64,000 bases of DNA from Brachyhypopomus gauderio. Its lineage: Eukaryota > Chordata > Actinopteri > Gymnotiformes > Hypopomidae. The stretch is taken from the NCBI RefSeq assembly GCF_052324685.1, contig NC_135214.1, forward strand, positions 2,054,317 to 2,118,316, in the 5' to 3' direction. The notes under the pieces are model-generated. The model did not search any database and had not been told where the DNA came from. It was given only the letters and a program-made list of their open reading frames with translations. The stretch's first letter is position 1; each line of letters opens with the position of its first letter. This document shows positions 34,850 through 46,821 of the stretch, piece after piece. The position numbers and the translations under genes were made by a program.

Positions 34850-36130
34850 TTAACTTGGTGACTCTAAACTGCCTGATTTTAGTGAATCATTGCACTACAT
34901 TTAAACATTTTAAATGTATTTTATTACTGATTAATTAGTGGCTTCTTGGAATCTTCATTGATGAGTGCTTGAAAACAGGCAAAGGTCAGGTTGAGAGTAC
35001 TTTGCTGAAAGTTAGGTCACATATCTGGAGTTGAATCATTTAGTGTTTAACCGAGCACAGGTATGGGCAGGCATGGCTTGACAATTGGTGCGAGATGTTC
35101 CAGATCTATTAGAGCAGTCGCTTGGAGCTTATTCCATGAAACAGTATCTGGCGAAAGCCTGAAAGTATGGAGCGACATTTCTCTAAGGGAGTGAGAGACA
35201 CACACACACACAGTGAAGTGAAAATTGGCAGCCAATCACAATCCACTATTATGCCAGGTAATAAAGACTCTACTTTTTCATGTGATCTACACTTTTGTTT
35301 GTTCTGAAAGAGACTGAAGTTGGGTTGTTCAACCGCAGCTAATTTGACTGAATCACTCTCAATGAAACTCCTGTGAAAGGCCAACGTTATGCCCACAGGT
35401 CGGTTGATCAATAACGCTACAGAAAGGGCGTCTCACTTGAGCCAGCAAACAAGTCCAGTGGATTGAAGATAACAGTCACTCATTGTCCATAATCCTTCTT
35501 CATGAAGAGGCCTGTGAACCAGCGACATGACTGACAATTTGACAATGCTCAATATTATAAAAAATTTACTCTATAGGCCTAATTGGAGTAACTAGCGGTC
35601 ATGAAGTAATTTTTATGCTTATCTTCAAAAAAACACTCAGAAGGTATAAAAAAAAAGGAGGATGTGCCCTGCATTAGCAGGAGCTATGCTTATCTTAGCT
35701 GGCAATTCATCGACCACAGCAAACGGTTTGCTCAAGTTGATGGAAGAGAAACTATCTGAGCAGAACTGCATCACATATACTACACATGCCTAACCCTAAC
35801 CCTGGCTGTAATACAATGTACGGACAGCATAACTCAGGTGTGCTGACGTAATCCGTATGTGTCTCATCTTCAGCACTGTGCATCAAAGTCTGTGAATGTT
35901 TTCCATAAATGTAGGTGAAGATACCGCATCTGGCAGCTACTAAAGTTATAGATTTGTTCCGTATTTCCATCAATGTAATTGGATACCCTAAAAACTATCC
36001 GTCAATCATATAACCCTAAATGGCAGACATCGGTCTTGGATAATGGATAATGAGATAATGAATAATTTGTGCTATGAAACTACGAATATGACTGCAATTG
36101 TAGTGTATTAACTTATCCCTTCGTGTTTGC
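34850..36130. other. Intergenic stretch right of srpx, nothing recognised
   Basis: AT-rich, no open frame with family resemblance and no terminal repeats seen. Confidence 0.45.
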
Positions 36131-36496
36131 CCAGATTTGACGTTGTGTTTCTGTATGCTAATAGTTCAGTCTCTCGGTGCAAACAGTTTACACTGCATTA
36201 AAAAAAATCTGTTTAAATTCAAAGTGGTCCTTCAGATTCGGCCAGGGGTTCTCTCCATTTGCTTCAGGTCTGACTCCTCTGTACCTATATTTCTTTATAA
36301 GCGACAGTACTCTCGTCCCAGTACTCACTGCAGCAACTTTCCAGGCATTTTTTGTACTCAGTAATGTATGGGATTTAAAATATAGCAAATTACAATTATT
36401 AACAAATAATACTTAAGTACATGTCATAAAATCTACTTTAAAAAGTACAAGTACACAGTAACACAAGTAAATGTAATGCATTACTTTCCACCTCTG
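36130..36496 (-). mobile_element. hAT fragment: transposase N terminus plus one terminus
   Basis: The plus-strand sequence ends in actttccacctctg at 36496, the complement of a hAT-type terminus CAGAGGTGGAAAGTA. The adjoining minus-strand frame (36188-36388) contains NPWPNLKDHFEF, like the start of fish hAT transposases just before the BED finger. The rest of the element is missing. Confidence 0.5.
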
Positions 36497-36499
36497 ATT

Positions 36500-38950
36500 T
36501 ATTGTGCCCCACCAGTACAAGTATGAATTAAATTAAATGCTTTCAGCGTTTTGTTACTATGAAATGTTTTTGATGGGAGTCTGAAATCATTTTATTAAAA
36601 TGATAACATGATGCAAATATCTCACAAAAGTGTAAATCAGATATTTAAACATTAAATTAATAGACTATTTGATAGCAGTGTACTGGTAGTTCTGGTATAG
36701 CCTCTTTTCTTCAAATGTTTGAATTGAGGTTTTGTGCAAGTTTCAGCATGCGAGCGGAAAGTTTTAGATATACAATGAACTGGCCATTTTGCTGGAGCTG
36801 GCAACCCTGCATGAATGCATGTCATGTTTCAGCCCAGCTTACGCTGTCGACACCAATTTCAAAAAGTACCGTATTTGATACAATAATAAGTCGAAATACT
36901 TATAGCTCAGACCTCCGAAGAGTAAAAGAGTAATACATTTTTAGTTTACTAGAATATGAAAAGGTCAGAGAGGCACGTGATCTGCCGGAGCAACACTCTG
37001 CTTTATTCGTAGCATTTTTTTTTACAAGTTCTCATTTTGTAACACATTAAAATCTTGCCTATTAAATATTGCATTCCTTCAAGTTTTGTACATTTCACAT
37101 TTAACAATAAATCACTTTAAATAGCTTATCAAAAAGTCCCCCGAGACCACCGATAGTTAAATTACATTCTAATATTGTAAAATCATTACATAGGCTATTG
37201 AAGCTCGCAGCAAACGTTATCGTATATTTCTTTTACCTGTTTGCCGTGTTCAGGAACTCGGCGAGCAACTGCTGCCGTTTCCCCGTTTTCTAAACCAGTT
37301 GATAAGAGTCAGTTTGTGGTAATTAGGGGAAGGGGTGCCTTATATATTTTTTCCTCTTGCGGTGACTGTGAATTAAGTTCAAGTAGTCGTGTATTTGAGC
37401 CTTCAGCTCACATGGATTATTATTCAACTACCCACCCAGGTAAATCCCTGAATTCATGAGTGAAATCACAGAGGTACACTATTATAAAAGCCAATGTAAA
37501 AATACAAAAACCTAACTACACAGCCGCACGGCTATTAAAATGAAGCAAACCATATTACTGGCATAACTTATCTCTAAAAATCCTACATTATGTTACTGCT
37601 CATGAGCCAGCAACGGTGTTCGCCAACGAAACACAATTCATATTGTTAATGAAATGCCAAGCCAGCTCTGGAAATGAAAGGGCAGACCAACGTTAGTTGA
37701 CTAAACTAGTTTAAATTTAGAAAGTAGCTGATGTTCGTTTTCATCCATATACACCTGACACTAACTCAGAAACTCAGAAGACAATAAAGTACATTAAACA
37801 TGCCAGATAGCTAGCTACTTACATTAACATACAACGCGTTCTCTGATTTGCGTCCCTGCAACCTTAATGAAGACACTCCCAGTAGGCAGTGAAGTAGGCA
37901 GTGAGATGGCAGTGAGATGGTATGGTCTACTTTAGGGGTGTCTGAAATCGCATTACAAAATTATTTATGACTCTGGGAAAGACAATGTAGTATATGCACT
38001 TACGGGTTACAGATAAGACTTTATATATCTGTACCACCAACTCTGCCCTTTATCAACGAAAGTGCCCTTTTGAAATTCGGGTTTTTTTTTAATCATTTTA
38101 CTGAGGTCGGTTTGAATCTGAAATGATCTTTTGAAAACCTGAGCGATTAAAAACAATGCCCTGAAATGCGCCACCACCTCGCACACACCCGACCTCTCTC
38201 TTCCTTTGTCACACCAGATGCGCTGGAGCAGCAGTTCAGTTCAGCGAGTGGAAGGAAGCGTCTTCAGCACAGCACACACGGTCACAGATAGACTTCTTCT
38301 ACCGTGCCCCACCAGGTAACATACACATCAAAGTCAAATCGTACCGTTTGCACTCTAAGCCCAACGTGAAACCATTTTGTTGTGCAGTAAAATGTGTCAT
38401 ACAGCACCAAACTACTAAGCATTTTTAGCCGACTAGTCACCTGATAAACTAGTCGCTCTAGCCCAAATCAATGATAGATAACGTGAGGACGACCACATAC
38501 AAATAATTAAGGTAGAGTTTGCAAATCTATGTGTTAAGCTGAACGTCTTCTGTTGTATAGGTTTTGTTAGACAACATAAATTAACACATTCATTTGTGAA
38601 AGAAGAAACGGGAAGTTCCCCATTACCTGTGAAAAATGCCCATCTGCATTCATGTAATGACAACACTCAGTAGCCTATAACTCCTTCTCCTACTTTTTGG
38701 TCTATTTACTGTCTTAATTGTAGGCCTATATTGATTTACTCATTGCAAAATGTATGCAACAAGGCCTGCAGACAGTGGAGGGTAAACAGAAGTTAACTGA
38801 ATGACATGACTGTAATATTGGATATGAATTTTAAATTTCATCAGTTCGCTGCGTGACTTTTCTCCATTGAAAACTCACGTTTAGAGAATGTTACAAATAA
38901 AATGTCACATTTCATTCAACATATGCTTGTAATTTTTTTATAATGAAGTG
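36500..38950. other. Intergenic stretch, old repeat debris
   Basis: No gene is supported. A frame with a donor (38218-38332, ...CCCACCAG|GTAACATAC) is open but unlike anything I know. Near 38960-39030 the sequence reads into a poly-C run and then aatgtctgtgcacgccactg, the complement of a DNA-transposon-like terminus (CAGTGGCGTGCACAGACATT), whose partner end I cannot find. Confidence 0.4.
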
Positions 38951-39049
38951 TTCCATGTGCGCTAAAAAGTGCCCTTCACCCCCCCCCCCCCGAGCACTTG
39001 CCCCCCCAAAATGTCTGTGCACGCCACTGTATATGTATATGGTAATGTG

Positions 39050-39107
<58 letters not shown>
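39050..39107. repeat. (GATA)n microsatellite
   Basis: About 14 GATA/TAGA units, resuming at 39487-39511 after the inserted element at 39108-39486. Confidence 0.9.
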
Positions 39108-39486
39108 CAGGGAACCCGCGGATCCTTAAAAAGTCTTAAAATGTCTTAAATTTAGTTTTCCATATTCAAGGCATTAAAATGTCTGTAATTTTATGAGGGG
39201 AGGCATTAAATTATTATAAGTGTGTGTTGTTCTTTGTTCTGGCGCGATGTGAACTTTGCCGAATCTAGCGCTAATGCAGAAAATAACCGCTCCAGGGTCC
39301 TAGTGCTAGATTCCTAGCGTTGGAGTATACGGCCTCAACAACGTCAACAATCCCCCCCCCCCCCCCCCGTCAACGCTGTGGAACACACCTGCATCCCCGG
39401 TAATAGTATTATTTTTTCTTGTGAGAGGTATTAAAAAGGTCTTAAAAGTCATTGAATTTGAGATTTAAAAATGTGCAGATACCCTG
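39108..39486. mobile_element. MITE inserted within the GATA microsatellite
   Basis: A 379-bp element beginning cagggaacccgcggatcctt and ending gtgcagataccctg, with related inner blocks (aaaagtcttaaaatgtctta; aaaaggtcttaaaagtcatt). It splits a GATA array, so the target duplication cannot be told from the array itself. There is no transposase. Confidence 0.7.
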
Positions 39487-39621
39487 GATAGATAGATAGA
39501 TAGATAGATAAGGAGTGTGATAATGAAAGTGTTGTTTTCATTTCAATTATGAATTTATAGAAAAAGAAGCAGTGGAGGCATGAAAGGATGTTTAGCCTAC
39601 CTACCAGGAGAACCTTTAAAC

Positions 39622-39886
39622 ATTAAAATGTGCCATATTTTGTCAATTGTGATTTTTTACACCGCAATCGAAATTTGTCCTCCGCTTTTAACCCATCTGT
39701 GCGGTTAACACACACACACACCAGTGATTACTAGGGGGTGGGCAGCCCTAGCCCGGCGCTCGGGGAGCAGTTGGGGTTAGGTGCCTTGCTCAAGGGCACC
39801 TCAGTCATGGCCTCAGGTCTGGGAATCGAACCCACGACCCTCCGGTCACAAGACCAGTTCCCTAACCACAGGACTATGACTGCCCC
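39622..39886 (-). repeat. tRNA-derived SINE, family B (copy 1)
   Basis: Read on the minus strand it starts GGGGCAGTCAT. It carries an A-box-like GGTTAGGGAACTGG and the B box GTGGGTTCGATTCCC (plus 39821-39835), then a conserved ccttgagcaaggcacctaac body and an A/T-rich tail. A second copy with over 90% apparent identity lies at 43629-43915. Confidence 0.8.
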
Positions 39887-40130
39887 AACCATCGATTATA
39901 ACACACTGTTACACAACACAAATGCTTAAATACATTTTAAATAATAAATCATTATTGTTTGTATTGTACTGTGTTCTCTGGCTTTCTGGCTACCGAACAT
40001 GTGGTCGCGGATGCAGAAGTACAATTACTCACATTGCATACATTTTTTACTTTTTATTGACAAACAACCAGTTTAAACAAAGACTTTTACAGTGTTGACC
40101 CGTCTTCTTTAATTCTTTTGCAGTTCACCT

Positions 40131-40600
40131 CGACATGCTGGATATCACCTTCTGGGCAAAATCTTGAGTGATTGCAACCCATTATTGCCTAATCAGTACT
40201 TGGAGTTGATCAGAGTTTCTGAGTTTTTGTTTGTCCACCCTCTTTTTGAAGACTGACCACAGGTTCTCAACGGGATTGAGATCTGGGGAGTTCCAATGTT
40301 GGTTATCCGAGCCACTTGGTTACCTGTGTAAGGATGTTGTCAGTAGCTTTTTCTACTGGAGGAAGGGAAGAGAAAATCAGCAGGATCTTCCAGGTTATCA
40401 CGGAGACAACCACTCGCAGGGGATCAAACTGCTAGAAAGGGTTCTGGAGCTAGAAAGGGCACTGTCTAAAGTCCTGTGTCAATGTGAAAAACATCTTGTC
40501 CTTACCTGGCAGGACATACAGGTGCATCTCAGTAAATTACAATATCATCCAAAAGTTCATTTATTTCAGTAATTCAATACAAAAATTGAAACATATATTA
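40131..40600 (-). mobile_element. Tc1-like transposon remnants
   Basis: The minus strand at 40205-40290 encodes DLNPVENLWSVFKKRVDKQ, the conserved C-terminal block of Tc1 transposases containing the catalytic Glu. Next to it, at 40520-40600, is aggtgcatctcagtaaatta, a terminal sequence familiar from another fish Tc1-like family. Both are fragments. Confidence 0.7.
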
Positions 40601-40890
40601 GTCACTCAGTCAGTCCTGTCCATGTCTTCCGTTGCTCCTCACCTTTTTCAGGCCTGTCCCTTCCCGCTTGCTTTGCTCTCAGGTGTTTCTGGTTTAGGTT
40701 TGATTTGTTTGGTACTTATACTCCCTGTGTTTCAGTCCCCCTTTGTAAGTCAACGTGTTAATACTTTCTGGTGTGTGTTCTCAATATTCCCTAGTATACA
40801 GTTGTATCTGGTTTGTAAGTGTTGTTCCTTTGTCTATGTGTTGTCTACGGCTTGGCTAGAGGAGACTACTGGTGTTAGTTGTGTCAGCAC

Positions 40891-40917
40891 CCCCCCCCCC
40901 CCCCCCCCCCCCCCCCC
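40891..40917. repeat. Poly-C run
   Basis: An uninterrupted run of about 27 C. Such runs are often miscounted in assemblies. Confidence 0.9.
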
Positions 40918-41103
40918 TTACAGACTGACAGAATGTTGGCATATCATAACTGATAGGAGTGACTCCAGGATATAAACTTTGGAAGTATTATTAGTTTAAG
41001 TCTCTGAATGAGACAGTACAGTCCAGATAAAAGGTGTTATAAAAAACCTATTTAAAAAGTTACAGTGGAAGAGCCCATAATTATGTATATTAAATATATA
41101 TTC

Positions 41104-42223
41104 GGGGTGGGACTTTAACGCGTTAATTTCGATTAATTAATTACAGGGAAAATAACGAACTAAAAAAATTAACACATTTTAACGCATGAGACACTTTTGC
41201 ACCTAGGAATGTTTCTCAGTGCACGAGTTCCAGACATACAGATTATATGGACGCACAATAAGATCATGGTGGAGATGACTGAAGAGGCTACGCTGATGGA
41301 TGGGAAATTTAAATATAAGAAACTTCCAGATGGAAGTACAAACACAAATAGTGTTATTTGCACTTTATGTAGGAAGGAGTTTGCTTATCACAGGTGCACC
41401 TCCACCCTTCATTACCACCTCAACGCAAAACATGTTGGAGCTAACACGCAGGTCATTAATGATAACTTAGCTGATAAATGTATTCCTAAAGAGAGCGGTC
41501 TACAGTCCACAGCAATCCATCTCGCCAATGAATTGGTCAATTTGTCTGACGTGGACTTTGACATTTTGTTTCTTAATTTGAACCCCGACATGTGGTCGAG
41601 TGTTGACTGGCGACACTGTTTGCTCGTACTAGGAATACATTTAGCAGCTACGTTATCATTACTGACCTGCGCGTTAGCACCAAGATGTTTTACGTTGAGG
41701 TGGTAACGAAGGGTGGAAGTGCTCCTGTGACTTCAGCGTCGTTGTTAGCAACAAGAATTATCTTGGTGTGACGGCTCATATTATAGATGATGAATGGAAG
41801 ATCCAGTCATTTGCTTTGAGCATGCAGAAGACCACTTCTAGGCATGCCTGTGGCAGAGGCCTAGGAAATTAAAGAAAAAGTCTTCCATCAAAAATGGTAT
41901 TAAAATACATCTTCTGATTTACTTCAGTTCTTCTTATTCTTCTTATTCTTCCAATGTCCTGAGCAAAACTCCCAAAATTAAACAACATTTTTGGTTAGAA
42001 TTTCCAGTGTTTTGAAAACTTTGCACTGTTTTCTGCACTCATCTATTGGTCTGTGTAGTAGACTGGTGGAAAAATAAACAAGATGTTTAAATTTATGCTT
42101 ATGTTCATCATTCAAACTTAAGTTAATATATCTCATGTTCAATACTGAAATGTGATTAATTTCGATTAATTAATTACAAAGCTTCTAATTAATTCGATAT
42201 TTTTTTAAATCACGTCCCACCCC
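41104..42223 (+). mobile_element. hAT-like deletion derivative with BED zinc finger
   Basis: Inverted ends ggggtgggactttaacgcgt and the complement of ggggtgggacgtgatttaaa bound a 1.1-kb element. Both subterminal regions contain attaatttcgattaattaat. The plus-strand frame (about 41266-41706) encodes a BED-type finger, VICTLCRKEFAYHRCTSTLH followed by His-Leu-Asn-Ala-Lys-His, the DNA-binding head of a hAT transposase. The catalytic RNase-H-like and dimerisation domains are absent. Flanks are TA-rich, so no target duplication can be called. Confidence 0.72.
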
Positions 42224-42987
42224 TTATATATATATAGCCTAATCATAAAGATTTTACAGACCTTTTAAAAAAATATCCCAAGCAAATTCACTTCATTTCC
42301 CATAATGCCCCATTGGCTTTCCTAAAGCTTGAGAAGCTAACAGTTTTGTTCTGAACCAGTTTATTTTGTGCTGTTTCAGTAATGGACATGTGTAAATATT
42401 GAAGTCATTTACACAGCAGGCAGGGTAATGATGGCTCATAGCTATGTGTTTGGGTTATAACAGTTTATAACAGAGGTGGGGACTCGAGTCACATGACTTG
42501 GACTCGAGTCAGACTCGAGTCATTAATATTAAGACTTTTGACTTGACTTGAAAAAATATTCAGAGACTTAGACTTGACTTGGACTTTTAGACCAATAACT
42601 TGGGACTTGAATTGGACTTGAACCTGTTTACTTGCAAAGACTTGATTTTTTTTTACCCCAAATCTAAATTTTAAAACGCATATTAATATTTATAAAGTGC
42701 GCCCTTTATAAATATATAATATTTATAAAGTATTTGTTTTATTATTGATGTTCTTGTCTGTAAAGCACTTTGTGAGCTGCTCTGGAAAAGTGCTATATAA
42801 ATAAAGATTACTTACTTACTTATAAGAGATCATTATGAACTTTATGACTTAGTACATGTCATTCTGATTAAACAGAAGGACTGCAATAATGAAGTAGTGT
42901 GTTTCAGTGTAATCATGTACTTATGTTTAGTTCATATTATGCATGTGTGCTATACGTGACCCAGGTCAGGGAGAGTGCTGAGGGTAA

Positions 42988-43070
42988 GAGCACTGTTAAC
43001 TGGTACTCACTAGGCTACTATACTTATGACCCAAGTATAGTAGCCTAGTGAGTACCAGTTAACAGTGCTC
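42988..43070. repeat. Perfect 38-base palindrome with 7-base loop
   Basis: Left arm 42988-43025 (gagcactgttaactggtact...), loop atgaccc, right arm 43033-43070, an exact complement. The right arm encodes the last residues and stop of the THAP frame. Confidence 0.97.
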
Positions 43071-43398
43071 CCAGCCGAGAGCTTGCTCTTTCAAATGCAG
43101 ACAGCCTTTCAGCGGGAACATGGAAATAGTTCCACTCAAACCGGCTGGGAACAGCACCAACTTTTAGCCGCGAGCTACCTGCTATGTAGTCTGCAGCAGT
43201 GAAATGCTGGCTACACACAAAGGTACTTCCCCTCCGTATCACAAAGTTTTCCCCTTCATCTCTCCTAATTGCACCAACCCATTTTCTTTTTTGCTCGTCG
43301 TCAGCCGGAAAACCATGGAAACTGAGATACGGCTGTTTTTGCTTCGAGATCGAGCACCCTGGTGCACTGCAAAAGCTCTTGTTATTGGACTCTGCCAT
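43045..43398 (-). CDS. THAP-domain protein fragment (117 aa)
   Basis: A complete N-terminal THAP zinc finger (C2CH): C10, C15, C62 and H65, the invariant Trp at 40, Pro at 31 (HGFP) and the closing AVPSRF at 82-87. THAP fingers bind specific DNA and occur in host regulators, in P-element transposases and in some PIF/Harbinger-associated proteins. Here only about 30 residues follow the finger. The frame then stops inside a perfect palindrome, so the catalytic or effector part is missing. It may be a first exon, but I see no donor near its end. It lies within a transposon-like unit, which suggests it was part of, or captured by, that element. Confidence 0.8.
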   Translation of the reverse strand: MAESNNKSFCSAPGCSISKQKQPYLSFHGFPADDEQKRKWVGAIRRDEGENFVIRRGSTFVCSQHFTAADYIAGSSRLKVGAVPSRFEWNYFHVPAERLSAFERASSRLGALLTGTH

Positions 43399-43628
43399 TG
43401 TTTAATGTGTAACGGAAGTAACTTTACCCTGCGACGAGAGCTTCCGGAAGAAAAAATGCGGAAGTGTGAAAAGGGCCTATTAATTTCATTTCCGTCCTTC
43501 TGACGCAGACCGGCGTTACACCAGATTCTGTGACCGTCGAGTTTTGTGACCACAGGGGGCGCTATTTCACAGTTTCTGTTCAGAGGCACAAACGCTTTAC
43601 GAATGCTACGTAAAATGAAATGTAAATG

Positions 43629-43915
43629 AAATGTGCCATATTTTGTCAATTGTGATTTTTACACCCCAATCGAAATTTGTCCTCTGCTTTTAACCCATCT
43701 GTGCAGTCAGAACACACACACACACACTAGTGATTACTAGGGGGCTGTGGATCAAACGTACCCAGAGCGGTGGGCAGCCCTAGCCCGGCGCCCGGGGAGC
43801 AGTTGGGGTTAGGTGCCTTGCTCAAGGGCACCTCAGTCATGGCCTGTCTGGGAATCGAACCCACGACCCTCCGGTCACAAGACCAGTTCCCTAACCACCA
43901 GGCCATGACTGCCCC
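43629..43915 (-). repeat. tRNA-derived SINE, family B (copy 2)
   Basis: Same family as 39622-39886, with B box complement ggaatcgaacccacg at 43851. It splits the sequence caaacgctttacgaatgctacg / ctacgctgatgcactttctt, which is uninterrupted in the inverted copy at 44400-44470. The insertion is therefore younger than that inverted duplication, and ctacg is the likely target duplication. Confidence 0.82.
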
Positions 43916-44099
43916 TAAACTACGCTGATGCACTTTCTTTACTCGTTTTGTTGGTGTCCACAAGCCAAAATATGACAGATGTTTTTATTTACATTTATCG
44001 TCTCTTAATTACATAAATGTACTTAAACAAGATTTACCATCCCCTCACCATTGCAGCCAACAAAGAAATCATGAATGGGATGTACAGGTGAGCCTTTTT

Positions 44100-44160
44100 A
44101 ACTGGGGTCACCAATTCTGACGGCAGCCATCAGAATATGTGACCCCACTGAATCTCCAGG
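44100..44160. repeat. Short hairpin in the loop of the inverted repeat
   Basis: ggggtcaccaattctgacgg is followed within a few bases by ccatcagaatatgtgacccc. The two are complementary apart from about two mismatches. Confidence 0.7.
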
Positions 44161-44661
44161 TAACAATAGTAGCCTACACCGTGACCCCACAATAACAGAA
44201 AACAATGAAAAAATAACCCTAACCTTTTATTAGTCTATATTTAAACATTTTATCCAAATGTTTAGAATAACCATTCGTAATGACAGCATCTTGCTTACGA
44301 TGAAGCTTGCTATTTTCGTGTAAAATGATGTAACGAAACATTCTTGTTTAAGTACATTTATGTAATTAAGAGAAGATAAAATGTAAATGATCTGTCACCT
44401 TTTGGCTGGCGGACACCAACAAAACGAGTAAAGAAACGCATCAGCGTAGCATTCGTAAAGCGTTGGTGCCTGTAAAAAAAAAAGACTCGAAAGGACTTGA
44501 AATTCCAAGTTTCAGACTTGGGACTTGACTTGACGGTTGCTTGTCTTGACTCGAGACTTGACTTGAGTTGACTGTCTTTACTTGAGACTTGACTCGGGAC
44601 TTGAGGATAAAGATTTGGACTTACTTGAGACTTGCAAAACACTGACTTGGTCCCACCTCTG

Positions 44662-45399
44662 CTAACAGTAATCCGAGCGGACCGCTGCCCAGACTAGTGA
44701 GAAGTAACAGACCTCGATAGGTTTAACTTAACAAGTCAATAAGCGATTGGCTAAGGCAGCGTTATGGTAGCCAATCAGAGCCAGTGTTTTTACACGTGCG
44801 CCGAAGCACACGACACAAACAGAGAAGAGACAGAAATGGCGAGTCAGGAGCAAGCCGAAGAAAAATTAGCATTTTCAAGGTGGCGATATAAACATTATTT
44901 AAGAAAATACTTGAAGTTCCTGAATGTCTACCAGACTGGGTATTTGAATTATTTAATTAAGAATAGAGGTTGTATTGTTAAGTTTACTTCTGTTGTGAAC
45001 AAACAGTTGTCTCAGATTGAGAGAATTGAATTTTATTTGATAGATGTAAATGCACTTTATATAGTGTAACTGTTTACTATTTTTTTTTTTTTTTTTTACA
45101 AAGATTTGATATTTTAAAGGATTTTATCCTGCACTAGTCTGTGGATGTGCAATAAATATCAAAAGTTAAACACCTTTCTGATCTACTTATTTCAACTGAC
45201 TGTAAAAACTGCTTTTTCAAAAAAAATCCTTATTCATTGGCATATAACTTTTTTTTTTACTGTAATGCAAATAGTTACTTTCCCTGGTAACGAGTTACTT
45301 TTATTATAGAGTAATTCAGTTACTAACTCAGTTACTTTTTTGAACAAGTAGTGAGTAACTATAACTAATTACTTTTTTAAAGTAACGTTCCCAACACTG
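44662..45399 (+). mobile_element. Short hAT element (CAGTGTTG family), copy 2
   Basis: 5'-truncated copy ending at the terminus aaagtaacgttcccaacactg (45399). It keeps an ATG frame of 78 codons (44836-45069), MASQEQAEEKLAFSRWRYKH onward. This matches the pre-BED start of fish hAT transposases and then stops. Its left edge coincides with the right terminus of the THAP-bearing element. Confidence 0.75.
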
Positions 45400-46820
45400 C
45401 ATATTACACCACGAAATCAATGGCATTAATTAAACTAGCAAAAGCATCAGTTATGTTAACATAGGCTGTATTTATTCTAGCTAATAAAAGGGGCATTGAC
45501 AATACAAGCTTGTGGTGTCTCTAAGGATGTCACTATCTTTCTTTTTATCAAGGTGGGTCATTGCGTGGTATGGATGCCTGGAGTACCAAACGGTCTCCAG
45601 TCGTTTAATAACAAACAATCGAAGGGTGCGGCAGGTGGAAGGTGTAGCAGAACCTGTCTCTACTTTAGCATGAAGCTGGTTACAAACCATAAAGACGGTA
45701 CTACAGTAGTGAGCCAACTGTGTAACGATAAAAGCCCATCCCAGCCGAATGACTGAATCCCCACCGGCATTATAGCCCCTAGGGGGTATGAATAATGAAC
45801 CTGCAAGGAAAGAGACAAAGAGAAACGGCTCCAGCCATCCACATTGGAAATGCTTTTAATGAGACCCCCCCAACCTCAGCTTGTCTCAGCAGTCAATTAA
45901 GTCCAAACTCCACCTCTCAATTTTAGCTGCACCACTCAGGGAAAAAACAAACAGGTTTCTCGGTGATAGAACATGTCCTTGGACTATAGGATAGAGTGAC
46001 AGTGCTGTAAGAGACAGCTGGCAGGGTATTGTGTGTCTCCAAGAAGTAAACTCTTAACCACATGGGAGGGGAGTGTTTCATAAGACAATAATATGAAGTG
46101 ACAGAAAATTTGCTGCTAATTTGTTTTAGCCTACAATGTAGTTCCACAGTTTATAATGTATGGCAGCCTTAAACATGTTTGTTTGCACATGACGTCTTTT
46201 CCCCAGAACGTTGTGAGCTTGGATCTTGAAGATCTTTTATCTTGTGTAAACATGTTTGAAAAAGCAAGGTTTTGTGCACGACTGTGCAATTTATATTGTA
46301 TTTAAGGGCTGTGAGAATATGAATAAAGTCAAGTGATTGGATTTAGCCCTTGTTTTATAGGGCTGGTAATTGAGGGACAGCTGCGAACTAATTATGAGGA
46401 GAAGAGTATCTGGGTAGGTGTCGCCATGCATGCTGGGGGTTGGAGTTTCTGGAGCTGTGCAGCATAACAATAGTTCAGTATTTTAAAAGTTCCTCAACTG
46501 GTACTGAATCAACTGTTTCTGAATGTTAACATGCAACATTCATGAATGAAATACATTTTTCCAAAACAAATGTCTTGTCACAGCTCTAATGATCTATATG
46601 TAAAAATTATATTTCTTAATCTGTACTTAAAAATTAAATGTTACATTTAATAAAATTTGTCATTTCTAAACTTCAATTATAAAGGAGTGGCTATGGGACA
46701 GAGATGTACATGATGTGTGTATGTGCATGCGTTGTGTAGTGGGTTTGATAGACGTGTGAGAGAGATGTATGTTTGTGTGTGTGTGGGGGGGAGGGAGAGT
46801 CTCTAAGGCGAGGAACTATG
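45400..46820. other. Intergenic stretch with one shared repeat piece
   Basis: Mostly unrecognised. About 46495-46595 (gtactgaatcaactgtttct onward) recurs at 57612-57705, so it belongs to an unnamed interspersed repeat. Confidence 0.5.
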
Positions 46821-46821
46821 A

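Larger units (their letters stand above)
42471..44661. mobile_element. DNA transposon with CAGAGGTGGG ends enclosing a THAP-domain frame
   Basis: Inverted ends cagaggtggggactcgagtc (42471) and the complement of cagaggtgggaccaagtcag (44661), with many subterminal gacttg/cttgac repeats at both ends. Inside are a THAP-domain frame (43045-43398), a perfect 38-base palindrome, a family B SINE (43629-43915) and a long imperfect inverted repeat (about 43590-44040 against 44330-44470). No target duplication is evident, because the right edge directly abuts another element at 44662. Confidence 0.65.

Noticed and set aside
38218-38332. Open frame with acceptor and donor as an exon
   Set aside because: Polar, Ser-rich, no family resemblance and no partner exons nearby; chance is a sufficient explanation.
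39821-39886. tRNA gene suggested by A and B boxes
   Set aside because: The sequence does not close into a full cloverleaf with acceptor stem and recurs as a longer SINE at 43629.
42471-44661. Calling the THAP-bearing unit a P element
   Set aside because: THAP and TIRs fit, but no transposase catalytic domain, P-type terminus or target duplication is visible.
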